Shown: positions 17,618-26,302 of the stretch, piece by piece | Position numbering within the stretch: the first letter of the stretch is position 1 | Layout of the letters: each line of letters starts with the position of its first letter | Assembly: GCF_900142255.1 (NCBI RefSeq) | Contig: NZ_FRAF01000015.1 | Span: 1-64,000, forward strand | From: Alicyclobacillus tolerans | GTDB taxonomy: Bacteria > Bacillota > Bacilli > Alicyclobacillales > Alicyclobacillaceae | DNA: 64,000 nucleotides | Reading direction: 5' to 3' | Program-made: the position numbers and the translations under genes | Notes under the pieces: generated by a model | What the model saw: only the letters and a program-made list of their open reading frames with translations | Databases searched by the model: none | Told to the model about the DNA's origin: nothing

Positions 17618-19537
17618 TCAATGGCCGCTCTGTTCAACATGGAGCAAAGTGTGGGCAATCAAAGCAGCATAATGGGACGCTCCAACCGGATTGAGGTGCA
17701 CGCCATCCGGATAAAACCACTGGTTTTCACCACGGCTTGCAGCATACCAGTTTACCAGTGTGACACGTGGATTGGCAGCAGCTTCCGAGGCCAGCATCTG
17801 ATTGACAACGTTCTGCCAGGGACGAGGTACACGAGTGTTGACCAGTAAAATGTGGGACACAGGACCGAGATCGGCCAAAAGGGCCTGTAGCTGACCCATG
17901 GTGAATGGCCCATTGGTACCAAGTTCAATAATAGCTGCTTTCTGAATTTCACCTGCAGCTCGCATTTTATCCACAACAGGTCCAGCTTCAATTAACTGGC
18001 GACCCACTTTGCCGTTAACCACAATGCCTGGCAACATTTTTTCCAAATAAGGTTTTGCGTCTACCATAACCGAGTCACCAACGGCAATGACGCCAGCGCC
18101 CGATCCGATGACCCACGAACCGCCTTGATTGTATGTTGTGGACGCTGTGGTAGCTGTCTTTGAATTCGTTCGGTCGGTTGCTGATAGACTCTTCTTCTGA
18201 GTATTCGCGTCGGCGGTTGTGAGATTTGATTTCACTTTGGTTTGGTTTGATGTCACTTTGACTGGAACGGGTCGACTATCGCGAAGTTCTGTCTGAGCAG
18301 TAGCAGCATGCACACGCAGTCGATAGGAAGTAAACACGCCACCGACAAGCAACAAGAGTGCCACGCTACTCACGGTCAGAATGCGACGCAGGGGATGTGG
18401 ATGAGCACGTCGATGGACTCCTCCTTTGCCAAAGAACGACTTCCACATTCGTTCAAGTGCCCCATGGCGAATCGGATCTTCAATAAACCGCCATGAGAGC
18501 GCCGCTAATAGGATGCTCGCTGTAACCTGAAAAGCCGCTCGCAAATAATAAAAACCGCCTGTCTGTACACTCGGTGTGGTCAAGACAATAATCGGATAAT
18601 GCCAAAGGTAGATAGCATAGGAACGGACGCCAAGCCAACGCAATGGTTTGCTTCCCAACAGGCGATGGAGCAACGTCGCTGGATGAGCCAAGGCGGCAAT
18701 AGCGAGAGCAGCAGCTACCGAAAGAAGCACCATACCCCCGCGATAAAGAAAAGTTTCATATTCATTCGTGCCAACCATCATCCAAATGACCACGGCTAAT
18801 CCCAGAACTCCTATAATATCCAGCAACCAACGGGAAGCACTTGGTAGTTTTGAAGAGAGTTTGCGACTTGGCCAGATAACAGCCAGCAACGCTCCAATCA
18901 ATAAAGAGAAAGCACGGGTATCCGTTCCATAGTAGACCCGGTTTGGATCAGAACCTGGTTGATAGAGAAGAGCCATAGCTAACGCGGAAGCGGTAGCCAA
19001 AACCACAGTCAGCCAGACGAGCCAACTGCGCCGGTTTTTTTTGCGCAATCCAAACACTAACAAAAGTGGCCAAATCAGATAAAACTGTTCTTCAACAGCC
19101 AATGACCATAGATGAGTGAGAGGAGAAGGAGATCCAAATTTAGCAAAATAGGATACATGGTGAAAAATATACCACCAGTTACTGACATAAAAGAGAGCGG
19201 CCAGTGTGTCCTGACCTAAAGATGACAATTGTGAAGGGGTAACAAAAATTTCCCACAACCATACTGCAGCCAGCAGGGTAAAAAGCGCAGGTAAAAGTCG
19301 TTTGGCACGCCGCAGCCAAAACTGGCGCATGACAATTTTCCCATTTCTGGCCCATTCTGCAATTAGCAAGTCAGTAATGAGATAGCCGGAGAGCACAAAA
19401 AAAACGCCTACTCCCAACAATCCGCCCGGAACAAAACCTATCCCCAAATGATAGGCCATAACAGCGAGAACCGATATGGCGCGCAGGCCATCCAGTCCTG
19501 GCATATAGCGGTTTTTTCCTTCTATGGGTTGTGGCAC
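17618..19537 (-). CDS. OatA-like peptidoglycan/polysaccharide O-acyltransferase
   Basis: The N-terminal ~380 residues are an acyltransferase-3 membrane domain of ~10 helices with the initial motif YMPGLDGLRAISVLAV. After a basic, Thr/Lys-rich linker, the C-terminal ~160 residues form an SGNH-like domain with VIAVGDSVMVD, LGTNGPF and the Asp/His pair in YPDGVHLNPVG. This is the architecture of OatA, which O-acetylates peptidoglycan at the outer face. I start at GTG 19537 because GAGGAGA precedes it and the protein then opens directly into the first helix; the longer frame to 19636 lacks a ribosome site. The acceptor may also be another surface glycan. Confidence 0.85.
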   Translation of the reverse strand: MPQPIEGKNRYMPGLDGLRAISVLAVMAYHLGIGFVPGGLLGVGVFFVLSGYLITDLLIAEWARNGKIVMRQFWLRRAKRLLPALFTLLAAVWLWEIFVTPSQLSSLGQDTLAALFYVSNWWYIFHHVSYFAKFGSPSPLTHLWSLAVEEQFYLIWPLLLVFGLRKKNRRSWLVWLTVVLATASALAMALLYQPGSDPNRVYYGTDTRAFSLLIGALLAVIWPSRKLSSKLPSASRWLLDIIGVLGLAVVIWMMVGTNEYETFLYRGGMVLLSVAAALAIAALAHPATLLHRLLGSKPLRWLGVRSYAIYLWHYPIIVLTTPSVQTGGFYYLRAAFQVTASILLAALSWRFIEDPIRHGALERMWKSFFGKGGVHRRAHPHPLRRILTVSSVALLLLVGGVFTSYRLRVHAATAQTELRDSRPVPVKVTSNQTKVKSNLTTADANTQKKSLSATDRTNSKTATTASTTYNQGGSWVIGSGAGVIAVGDSVMVDAKPYLEKMLPGIVVNGKVGRQLIEAGPVVDKMRAAGEIQKAAIIELGTNGPFTMGQLQALLADLGPVSHILLVNTRVPRPWQNVVNQMLASEAAANPRVTLVNWYAASRGENQWFYPDGVHLNPVGASHYAALIAHTLLHVEQSGH

Positions 19538-19667
19538 TGTACATCTCTCCTCATTCACCAGTCGCTGCCATATAGACGAAGCCACATGACGATATGTTAC
19601 ACCATTCGACATTTGGACGGTATTCATCAACCGCATGTCCTATGCGAAAAAGCGACTATTTTCGCAC

Positions 19668-19717
19668 AAAAAAACCGCCGACACTTTGCGACTCTAAGCA
19701 AATGTCGACGGTTTTTT
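19668..19717 (-). terminator. Rho-independent terminator after the initiator tRNA gene
   Basis: A long stem pairs ACCGTCGACATTTGC with GCAAAGTGTCGGCGGT (one bulge, one G:T) around an 8-base loop, followed on the minus strand by TTTTTTT. The opposite strand also ends in T6, so it may work in both directions. It lies 16 bases beyond the tRNA 3' end. Confidence 0.8.
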
Positions 19718-19732
19718 GCTTTCTTACCCCTT

Positions 19733-19808
19733 TGGTTGCGGAGGCAGGACTCGAACCTGCGACCTTCGGGTTATGAGCCCGACGAGCTGCCAACTGCTCC
19801 ACCCCGCT
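19733..19808 (-). tRNA. Initiator tRNA-fMet (anticodon CAT)
   Basis: The 76-base cloverleaf has an anticodon loop CTCATAA closed by three G:C pairs (GGG/CCC). This and the unpaired first acceptor position (here A1 opposite A72) are initiator hallmarks. The T-arm is GCAGG TTCGAGT CCTGC, and the CCA end is encoded. The terminator lies directly downstream. Confidence 0.95.
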
Positions 19809-19923
19809 TCGATAGTTTGGGGGAACGATTCTTAAGATACCCAACATCTGCGCTGTCTATACGCCTGCCGAGGCACTCGAGAGAACTTACATAGTTTTTC
19901 CTGAAGCGGAAATAATACCGTTG

Positions 19924-19940
19924 AAGATTTAGTAAATCTT
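19924..19940. promoter_or_regulatory. 17-bp palindrome upstream of the PBP gene
   Basis: AAGATTTAGTAAATCTT is an 8-bp perfect inverted repeat around a single G, 56 bases before the PBP start. It could be a regulator operator or a short RNA hairpin. No matching second copy was noticed. Confidence 0.3.
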
Positions 19941-19995
19941 ACACGCCATTCATTGCGGCTGACTGCAGCTTTTGAAGAGAGGAGCTTCTCAATCC

Positions 19996-22026
19996 ATGTT
20001 GTTGCACTCATTCAGCCTGCCGAAAATGCGTAAACCAAACCGTAAAACTCTAATTCTCATGGTCGCTTGGCCACTACTGGCTGGTTTTACAGGTACCGCA
20101 TTGTTGTTGTTTGGACTGCGTGCCACACCCCTGCCAGAAGACAGTTTGTCCGATCCGACAGAAATTGAAGCGGCAGACGGTACCCGCATCGCTAGTTGGA
20201 GTTGGACTGCCAATACTGAAAGACATGTGCCGCTTTCAGAAATACCTAAAGCACTTCAGGAAGCCACACTTGCCGTAGAAGATGCTCATTTCTATCATCA
20301 CCGAGCCTTCAGTTTGCCCTCCTTGGGACGAGCCCTGCTTGTTGATATTAAAAGTGGACATGTCGTTGAGGGCGGATCGACCATAACCCAGCAATTGGCT
20401 AAAAATCTTTTTTTATCACAACAGCGAACCCTTTCCAGAAAAATTCGTGAGGCGTTGTATGCAATTCAGCTAGAAATGCATGAATCGAAAGATACCATCC
20501 TCAACCAATATCTCAACGTCATTTACTACGGTCACGGGGCTTACGGAGTAGATGCAGCTGCTGAAACCTATTTTGGTAAACCTGTAGAAGAATTGAATCT
20601 TGCCGAATCTGCTATGATTGCAGGATTGCCAAGAGGACCTGCCATCTTCTCTCCCATCGAACATCCTGCAGCAGCCAAGGAACGGCAGCGAATTGTACTC
20701 GACCGGATGGTGGCCTGTCACTACATCACTTGGCAACAAGCAAACGCTGCTTTTAACCAGCCATTGCACTATGCCACCCACCATATACCGCTGCATCAGG
20801 CTCCCTACTTCACAACAACCGTCATGGAGGAGTTGGCGCATCGCTACCACCTGTCCAGCGATGAACTCTACCGTGGCGGCACCAAAGTCATGACGACGCT
20901 CGATCCGTTGCTGCAACAGGCGGCTGAACGTGCCATTCGCAGCACTTTGCCGGCAAACAGCTCTTTACAAGCCGCATTGGTCGCTCTCGATCCGCAAACT
21001 GGCGCGATTCGAGCCATGGTTGGTGGAAGATCGTACATGACAAGTCCGTATAATCGTGTATTTGCCGAACGTCAACCGGGATCGACCTTTAAACCATTGC
21101 TTTACACAACGGCTCTTGAACAGCACTGGTCACCTGCCCGGCAAATCAACAGTGAACTGACTACCTTTGTTGCTGGGATAGGCGCAAACGCCCTGTATAC
21201 TGTGCATGATTATGGTGATTTTTACGCTGGACGGCCGTTAACTTTGCGTGAGGCTTTAGCGCGAAGCGATAATATCTATGCTGTCAGCACCAACCTTGCC
21301 GTAAATCCCAGCCAAGTTGTGGCTACAGCGCACCGTATGGGCATAACCACTCATTTGGGCTCCGTGCCATCACTTGCACTCGGTGTATACCCTACCAGTC
21401 CGTTACAAATGGCGACTGCATACGCTACACTTGCCAACGGGGGTAAACGGGTGGAACCTTACGCAGTGGAAGAAGTGCGTTCAGCCACGCAAAATGAAGA
21501 CATTCACGCCAATCCGACAGCCAAACAAGTCATCTCGCCACAGGTCGCTTTTCAAATGGCGGATTTGATGCGAAGTGTCATGCAGCCTGGCGGCACTGGC
21601 TATAGTGTAAGCCATTATCTGAATGGTCCAGTTGCTGCAAAAACAGGAACAACCGACACTGACGCATGGATGGTCGGCTTTACCCCCAATTTAGTCTGTG
21701 CTGTATGGGTAGGATACGACGACAACCGTCCGCTCAATCTGATGGAATCGCACTTGGCCTCGCCGATCTGGGCCAAGTTTATGAGTACGGCTCAATTGCA
21801 TATGCCCTACTCCTGGTACTCACCGCCGAGTGGTCTTATTACACGCCAAATTGATCCCCTCTCGGGGAAATTAGCTACGGATAAATGTGGTCGCACAGAA
21901 ACGGATTATTTCCAGCCTGGCACAGAGCCTGTTGAATCTTGCCCATTGCATCCTCATCCGCAAACACCTGTGCAAAAACTAACCAGAGGACTGCTGCCCT
22001 GGCTGCGCCATTGGTTCGGCGGCTGA
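19996..22026 (+). CDS. pbpG: Class A penicillin-binding protein (PbpG/PBP2d-like)
   Basis: The bifunctional cell-wall synthase (676 aa) has a basic cytoplasmic tail, one TM helix (~20-40), a GT51 glycosyltransferase and a transpeptidase. GT51 motifs are VEDAHFYHH, GGSTITQQLAKNLFL and YLNVIYYGHGAYGVDAAA. Transpeptidase motifs are STFK, SDN and KTGT. In the first GT motif the normal H-x-G is HRAF. The ATG at 19996 follows AGAGGAG; an in-frame TTG at 19972 has no ribosome site. Bacillus subtilis pbpG (ywhE) adjoins speE and speB, so orthology with this sporulation-linked PBP is likely but inferred from position. Confidence 0.8.
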   Translation: MLLHSFSLPKMRKPNRKTLILMVAWPLLAGFTGTALLLFGLRATPLPEDSLSDPTEIEAADGTRIASWSWTANTERHVPLSEIPKALQEATLAVEDAHFYHHRAFSLPSLGRALLVDIKSGHVVEGGSTITQQLAKNLFLSQQRTLSRKIREALYAIQLEMHESKDTILNQYLNVIYYGHGAYGVDAAAETYFGKPVEELNLAESAMIAGLPRGPAIFSPIEHPAAAKERQRIVLDRMVACHYITWQQANAAFNQPLHYATHHIPLHQAPYFTTTVMEELAHRYHLSSDELYRGGTKVMTTLDPLLQQAAERAIRSTLPANSSLQAALVALDPQTGAIRAMVGGRSYMTSPYNRVFAERQPGSTFKPLLYTTALEQHWSPARQINSELTTFVAGIGANALYTVHDYGDFYAGRPLTLREALARSDNIYAVSTNLAVNPSQVVATAHRMGITTHLGSVPSLALGVYPTSPLQMATAYATLANGGKRVEPYAVEEVRSATQNEDIHANPTAKQVISPQVAFQMADLMRSVMQPGGTGYSVSHYLNGPVAAKTGTTDTDAWMVGFTPNLVCAVWVGYDDNRPLNLMESHLASPIWAKFMSTAQLHMPYSWYSPPSGLITRQIDPLSGKLATDKCGRTETDYFQPGTEPVESCPLHPHPQTPVQKLTRGLLPWLRHWFGG

Positions 22027-22075
22027 ACTTTCTCTACTTTTCAGATACAAGCCACCACTTTTCACCCCGAGGACG

Positions 22076-22112
22076 CCTCTCTATGCTAAAATGTCGCTAA
22101 TTCATAGAGAGG
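22076..22112 (+). promoter_or_regulatory. Hairpin masking the ribosome site of the aminotransferase gene
   Basis: CCTCTCTATG at 22076-22085 pairs perfectly with CATAGAGAGG at 22103-22112 across a 17-base loop. The right arm includes most of the Shine-Dalgarno AGAGAGGAG, so the fold would hide it. It could equally be a DNA operator. Confidence 0.45.
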
Positions 22113-22124
22113 AGTCCGCCCGAG

Positions 22125-23309
22125 GTGAATAGACTATCCCTTCGCGTTAGCCAATTAACCCCATCCGCCACCATGAGTGTCGACGCTAAAACAAAATCTT
22201 TGCTGCAAGCCGGCCAACCTGTTATCAATATGAGCGTCGGTGAACCTGATTTTGACACACCCACCGCGGCTTCCTTAGCTGGCATTCGTGCCATTGCTAA
22301 TGGCAAAACACGCTATACGGCTGCTGCTGGAACGCCGGAATTACGCCAAGCAATCGCCAAAAAATTACAGACAGAAAACCATCTCACCTATACGCCCGAA
22401 CAAATTGTTGTTTCCAATGGCGCCAAACATACGTTATTTAACATCTTCTTGGCCATTCTCAATCCTGGTGATGAAGTGATAGTTCCGACTCCCTACTGGG
22501 TTTCTTATCCTGAGCAAATTCGCTTAGCTGGTGGTATCCCAGTCTTTGTAAAAACAGACGAATCGAGCGGTTTTAAGATGACACCCCAGCAATTGCAGGC
22601 AGCGCTTAACGAAAAAACAAAAGCTGTTTTGCTAAATTCTCCCTGCAATCCAACTGGATCTGTATACAGCCGCAATGAATTAGCGTTGCTTGGAGAAATT
22701 TTGGAGAACCACACTGCATGGATAGTTTCAGACGAAATTTACGAAAAATTAGTTTACAACGTAGCTTTCACTTCTTTTGCCGAAGCTTGTCCACAACTCA
22801 TCGATCGTACCCTGCTTGTCAATGGTTTTTCCAAAGCTTTCGCTATGACTGGATGGAGGCTGGGATATTTAGCTGCCCCGCCCGATCTCGCTAAAGCTGT
22901 TGCATCACTGCAAAGCCATGGAACTGGATCGCCCTCCACCATGTCTCAGGCGGCTGGAGTCGCTGCACTTCAATCCTTAGACACAACTATGATTCAAGCG
23001 TTCCATGCTCGCCGTGACTGTTTAGTAAAGGGGCTCAATCAGATCTCTGGACTCAGTTGCCTTAATCCGGAGGGTGCATTTTACGTTTTCCCAAACGTCT
23101 CTGCAGTTTTTGGCAAACGGTATGAAAACCGGATCATTGAAACAGCGGTTGACTATGCTGAACTGTTGCTGGAAAAACAGTTGGTTGCAGCTGTTCCAGG
23201 GGAAGCCTTTGGAGCCCCGAATAATATCCGCCTTTCTTATGCGGTCTCAATGCAAGACGTGGAGGAAGCTGTCAGACGTATAGCTGCTTTTCATAACATG
23301 CTGAATTAA
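22125..23309 (+). CDS. Class I pyridoxal-phosphate aminotransferase, AspB-like
   Basis: The 394-residue fold-type I aminotransferase has the PLP lysine in SFSKAFAMTGWRLGY and the asparagine motif NSPCNPTGS. The closest functional guess is aspartate aminotransferase of the Bacillus/Thermus AspC-Ib type, because of the N-terminal VSQLTPSATM and VGEPDFDTP stretches. Other amino-acid acceptors (aromatic, MalY-like) cannot be ruled out. It starts at GTG with AGAGGAG ten bases upstream, a ribosome site that lies inside a hairpin arm. Confidence 0.85.
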   Translation: MNRLSLRVSQLTPSATMSVDAKTKSLLQAGQPVINMSVGEPDFDTPTAASLAGIRAIANGKTRYTAAAGTPELRQAIAKKLQTENHLTYTPEQIVVSNGAKHTLFNIFLAILNPGDEVIVPTPYWVSYPEQIRLAGGIPVFVKTDESSGFKMTPQQLQAALNEKTKAVLLNSPCNPTGSVYSRNELALLGEILENHTAWIVSDEIYEKLVYNVAFTSFAEACPQLIDRTLLVNGFSKAFAMTGWRLGYLAAPPDLAKAVASLQSHGTGSPSTMSQAAGVAALQSLDTTMIQAFHARRDCLVKGLNQISGLSCLNPEGAFYVFPNVSAVFGKRYENRIIETAVDYAELLLEKQLVAAVPGEAFGAPNNIRLSYAVSMQDVEEAVRRIAAFHNMLN

Positions 23310-23427
23310 ATTGCTAACTTATTTCATCTCCTCGCAATGTGCACACTCCATGGCCAAATTCAATACGATAGGAGTGGAATGCGAAAATAGTTCGGTCCCT
23401 CAAAGACCGTTCGGTCTCGCCAAACAA

Positions 23428-23465
23428 TGGGCGCAAATCTAGGTTGCTTGTCGTATTTGCGCCCA
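23428..23465 (+). promoter_or_regulatory. 11-bp inverted repeat upstream of the basic 192-aa protein gene
   Basis: TGGGCGCAAAT (23428-23438) and ATTTGCGCCCA (23455-23465) are perfect complements across 16 bases. The repeat ends 21 bases before the GTG start. No T-run follows, so it is more likely an operator or leader hairpin than a terminator. Confidence 0.45.
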
Positions 23466-23486
23466 TGAAGCGAGGAGGTGACAAGC

Positions 23487-24065
23487 GTGGCTACAAAAAC
23501 TCCTGTTCCAAAAAAAGCATTGCCAAGCGCAACCAAAAGACGTAAGACGGCTGGAAAGGCCGCAACACCAAAGTCTACCACTTCACTTCCAAATCCAAAC
23601 CAAAGTAACGGTTCGTCAACAAACAAAAAAAAGCAGTCGCAAACATTATCTCAACTGTTGACACCCAAAAATATACAGAATTCTTTTAAAGCAGTAGACA
23701 ATCTGCGCTCGACGGTCAAAAATTGGCTTTCCTATCTCCAACAGGCAGATGTTTGGCTGGATAGCATCTATGGAACAACGACTTCTTTAAAAGAGGCGGG
23801 GATCCTTGAGAAGCTAACTTCCAAAAAGAAAGGCAAACTGACCACAGAAGATTTTACAACCATCTTTGCTACCATTCTTAACACACCCTTAGGCGGACGG
23901 ATGCTCCAAGGTTTAGGTGGTGGCGAAACGAGTTCGGAAGAAACTCCTGCAACACCTGAACCGACCGCATCTGCTGCAACCAATCAAAATTCATCTGGAC
24001 AAAACGGCTCTGGTCAACAACCGGCAGCACGAAATCCTACTCTTCCCCCGCCAGGAATGATGTAA
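23487..24065 (+). CDS. Unknown basic protein with low-complexity ends
   Basis: I do not recognise this 192-residue protein. Residues 1-50 are rich in Lys/Ala/Thr/Pro. The middle (~50-130) is a predicted helical domain (LSQLLTPKNIQNSF, then WLSYLQQADVWLDSIYG). The last ~50 residues are Pro/Gly/Ser/Asn-rich. A faint likeness to the YqfQ/VrrA type spore-coat-associated proteins exists but is not enough to name it. GTG 23487 is preceded by GGAGGTGA, which decides the start. It converges with another basic hypothetical gene across terminators at 24086-24185. Confidence 0.6.
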   Translation: MATKTPVPKKALPSATKRRKTAGKAATPKSTTSLPNPNQSNGSSTNKKKQSQTLSQLLTPKNIQNSFKAVDNLRSTVKNWLSYLQQADVWLDSIYGTTTSLKEAGILEKLTSKKKGKLTTEDFTTIFATILNTPLGGRMLQGLGGGETSSEETPATPEPTASAATNQNSSGQNGSGQQPAARNPTLPPPGMM

Positions 24066-24085
24066 AATAGATTTTCTTGACATAG

Positions 24086-24114
24086 GGCCTGCCTCTCCTA
24101 TAGAAAGGCAGGCC
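24086..24114 (+). terminator. Terminator-like hairpin after the 192-aa protein gene
   Basis: GGCCTGCCT and AGGCAGGCC form a perfect 9-bp stem around 11 bases, followed by ATTTTAAATT. The T-run is short, so efficiency is uncertain. Confidence 0.6.
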
Positions 24115-24146
24115 ATTTTAAATTCCCATATATGCTGAAGGAAAAA

Positions 24147-24185
24147 AGGTGTCCTGTCAGCCGTTATACAGCTGGCAGGACACCT
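24147..24185 (-). terminator. Strong Rho-independent terminator for the 154-aa protein gene
   Basis: A 15-bp stem (AGGTGTCCTGTCAGC with GCTGGCAGGACACCT, one wobble) around a 9-base loop is followed on the minus strand by TTTTTTCC. It lies 17 bases past the minus-strand stop codon. Confidence 0.85.
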
Positions 24186-24202
24186 CCTATCAAACATGGC
24201 TT

Positions 24203-24667
24203 TCAATCTTTTGTTTTGGGTACAAATTTTTTAATCTCTTTTAAAGTTTTATCATCCACATTTTTTCCGTATTTTTTCACCAATTCATCCACATTGGCAT
24301 TTGGTCCATTTTTGGTAGCGTCTGTATAAGCATTCATGAACTGTTTAATACGCTGTTCAGGAACAGGTAATCCTAATTTGTTGGCAAAAGATTTAGCTAA
24401 ATTTTCAACTTGTTGAGGATCTTTCCATTGTTCTGGTTTAACCTTCTTGACATCGTCAAGGATTTCAAAAATAGCCTTACGCTTGCCACTCAAATTATTT
24501 TTCAATGTATTGAGGGGCGTTCCGTCGGCACGGTTGGAACTGGTTTGTGCTTCAACAGCGGGCTGTTCTATGGATTGGATTGGTTGTTCTTGCACCCGCC
24601 CCTTTTTTCTGGCAGTCACCGTGCGGTTTTTCTTCCCGGATACACTGCGACCTGCTCGGTTTGGCAC
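24203..24667 (-). CDS. Unknown basic protein, weakly SpoVIF-like C-terminus
   Basis: This 154-residue protein opens with a strongly basic, Arg/Lys-rich tail (VPNRAGRSVSGKKNRTV), then a disordered Gln/Pro/Ser stretch. It ends with ~95 residues of predicted helices (DDVKKVKPEQWKD, QVENLAKSFANKLGLPV). The helical part vaguely resembles the short SpoVIF/YjcC spore protein pattern, but I do not assign that function. GTG 24667 is eight bases after AGAGGAGG, which decides the start over the upstream ATG 24694. Its basic head and helical body echo the convergent 192-aa neighbour. Confidence 0.6.
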   Translation of the reverse strand: MPNRAGRSVSGKKNRTVTARKKGRVQEQPIQSIEQPAVEAQTSSNRADGTPLNTLKNNLSGKRKAIFEILDDVKKVKPEQWKDPQQVENLAKSFANKLGLPVPEQRIKQFMNAYTDATKNGPNANVDELVKKYGKNVDDKTLKEIKKFVPKTKD

Positions 24668-24864
24668 GTGATTTTCCTCCTCTGAACGTTTCATGCTGAG
24701 GTATGACTCTCCATACCGTATGCAGAAAACCGCTCCAGACGTGCCAATATTTTTTCAACTTCAGCACATGTCTGTGCCTCTTTTCGGTACAATAGTTCAT
24801 ATCTCATCTAAGTTAAATATGACTTCCTTCTGAAAAAATTAGAAGAAAGGCTGGTGATTCTATC

Positions 24865-25203
24865 ATGAAAATTCAAGGTCGATTGATATTAGCTCTACTT
24901 TTTGCTGTCATTGTAGCTATTTTTGCGGTGATCAATGTCCATCAAGAACCTATTAACTTTCTCTTTGCTACTGCTTATGTTCCACTTGTTCTGATTATTC
25001 TCGGTTCCGCTGCTGCAGGCGGCATAATTGTAGGCAGTTTTGGACTCGTTTCACAACTGCGTCTGCGTCGCAAATGTAGCCAACTGGAAAATGAATTGTC
25101 AGAACGTACTGCGCGGATGCAAGAGCTAGAACAACAATTATCCCCCGATACGGGACATCTCGACCTTGGGCAAAGCGACAGTAGCGTCCGTACGGATCTC
25201 TGA
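24865..25203 (+). CDS. LapA-domain (DUF1049) membrane protein
   Basis: The 112-residue protein has two TM helices (~5-28 and ~38-65). They flank NVHQEPINFLFATAYVPLVL, the signature of LapA/YciS-type proteins. A coiled coil follows (CSQLENELSERTARMQELEQ). Proteobacterial LapA assists LPS assembly factors; in Firmicutes the role is unknown. Its last 66 bases overlap, tail to tail, the 3' end of moaA. Confidence 0.8.
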   Translation: MKIQGRLILALLFAVIVAIFAVINVHQEPINFLFATAYVPLVLIILGSAAAGGIIVGSFGLVSQLRLRRKCSQLENELSERTARMQELEQQLSPDTGHLDLGQSDSSVRTDL

Positions 25204-26163
25204 GTATCGATCTCGCCTGTGTTGCCACAGCGAACACAATATTTCTTTAATTTCCTTGTCACTAGCACCTTCGCGCATGGGTGTTTTGATATCTAATCCA
25301 TCAGCCGCAAACAAACAAGTGTAAACTTTTCCATCTGAAGAAAGTCGCGCTCGCGAACAACCATGACAGAAGGGGTTAGTGACTGAGGTAATCAGGCCGA
25401 TTTCACCTTCCCCATCCAGATAACGGTAACGTTTGGCTACATCATTAGGCGATCTCGCTGGTATCGGTTCAAGTGGCCAACGACTAGAAATTTTCAACAG
25501 TATCTCATTTGCGGAAACCACATCTTGCAGACTCCAGCCATTGGTGGTACCTACATCCATGTACTCAATAAGGCGCAAAACATGGCCCGTACCCCGGAAA
25601 TATTCAGCCATCTCTATGATTGCGTTGTCATTTTTCCCTTTTTGAACAACCATATTTACTTTAACTGACGTAAAACCGGCTTCTTTTGCTGCTTGAATGC
25701 CCTGTAGCACACGCTGAACCGGAAACCTTACTCCGTTCATGCTGCCAAAAATGTTATCTTGCAAAGAGTCCAGCGAAACTGTCAAACGTTTTAAACCTGC
25801 TTCTCGCAAACGTTGTGCGCGTTGAAGCGTAAGCATGGACGCATTGGTAGTTAAGGCAATATCGCGAATGGTATCTACAAGCGCAATTTTATGGATTAAC
25901 TCTTCAAGATCTTTACGTAATAAGGGCTCTCCCCCGGTAATGCGAATTTTTTCTACACCAAGCTGCGAAAAAATCCTTACCAACCGCTCAATTTCTTCAA
26001 ATGTCAAGATTTTCTCGTGGGGAAGAAAAGAATAATTCGATCCGAAAATCTCTTTTGGCATACAATAGGTACAGCGAAAATTACACCTGTCAGTGACTGA
26101 AATCCGCAAATCTTTCAATGGCCGACTCAGTGCGTCCACAATAGGTTGGATCGGTTGGTCCAT
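25138..26163 (-). CDS. moaA: GTP 3',8-cyclase of molybdopterin synthesis
   Basis: MoaA, a radical SAM enzyme, performs the first step of molybdenum cofactor synthesis. The N-terminal cluster is CNFRCTYC (within ISVTDRCNFRCTYCMP). The C-terminal cluster is PFCHGCSRARLSSDGKVYTC. The protein ends with the conserved Gly-Gly tail (MSRIGG) needed for activity. Length is 341 residues, as usual. No other moa/mob genes are in the window, although a molybdopterin oxidoreductase is at 52717-54723. The true C-terminus lies antisense to the LapA-like gene's end. Confidence 0.95.
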   Translation of the reverse strand: MDQPIQPIVDALSRPLKDLRISVTDRCNFRCTYCMPKEIFGSNYSFLPHEKILTFEEIERLVRIFSQLGVEKIRITGGEPLLRKDLEELIHKIALVDTIRDIALTTNASMLTLQRAQRLREAGLKRLTVSLDSLQDNIFGSMNGVRFPVQRVLQGIQAAKEAGFTSVKVNMVVQKGKNDNAIIEMAEYFRGTGHVLRLIEYMDVGTTNGWSLQDVVSANEILLKISSRWPLEPIPARSPNDVAKRYRYLDGEGEIGLITSVTNPFCHGCSRARLSSDGKVYTCLFAADGLDIKTPMREGASDKEIKEILCSLWQHRRDRYSEIRTDATVALPKVEMSRIGG

Positions 26164-26302
26164 GTTTATCTCCTCGTTTCACGAGCGTAGATAGAATTTA
26201 ATCATTTCCCAAGAAATATGTCGAGGTCTGTCGAAAAGACATATCCCCGATTGGAACCGTTCTGCTGGACAGATCATCCATAGAAAGGAACGAAATTAAA
26301 TT

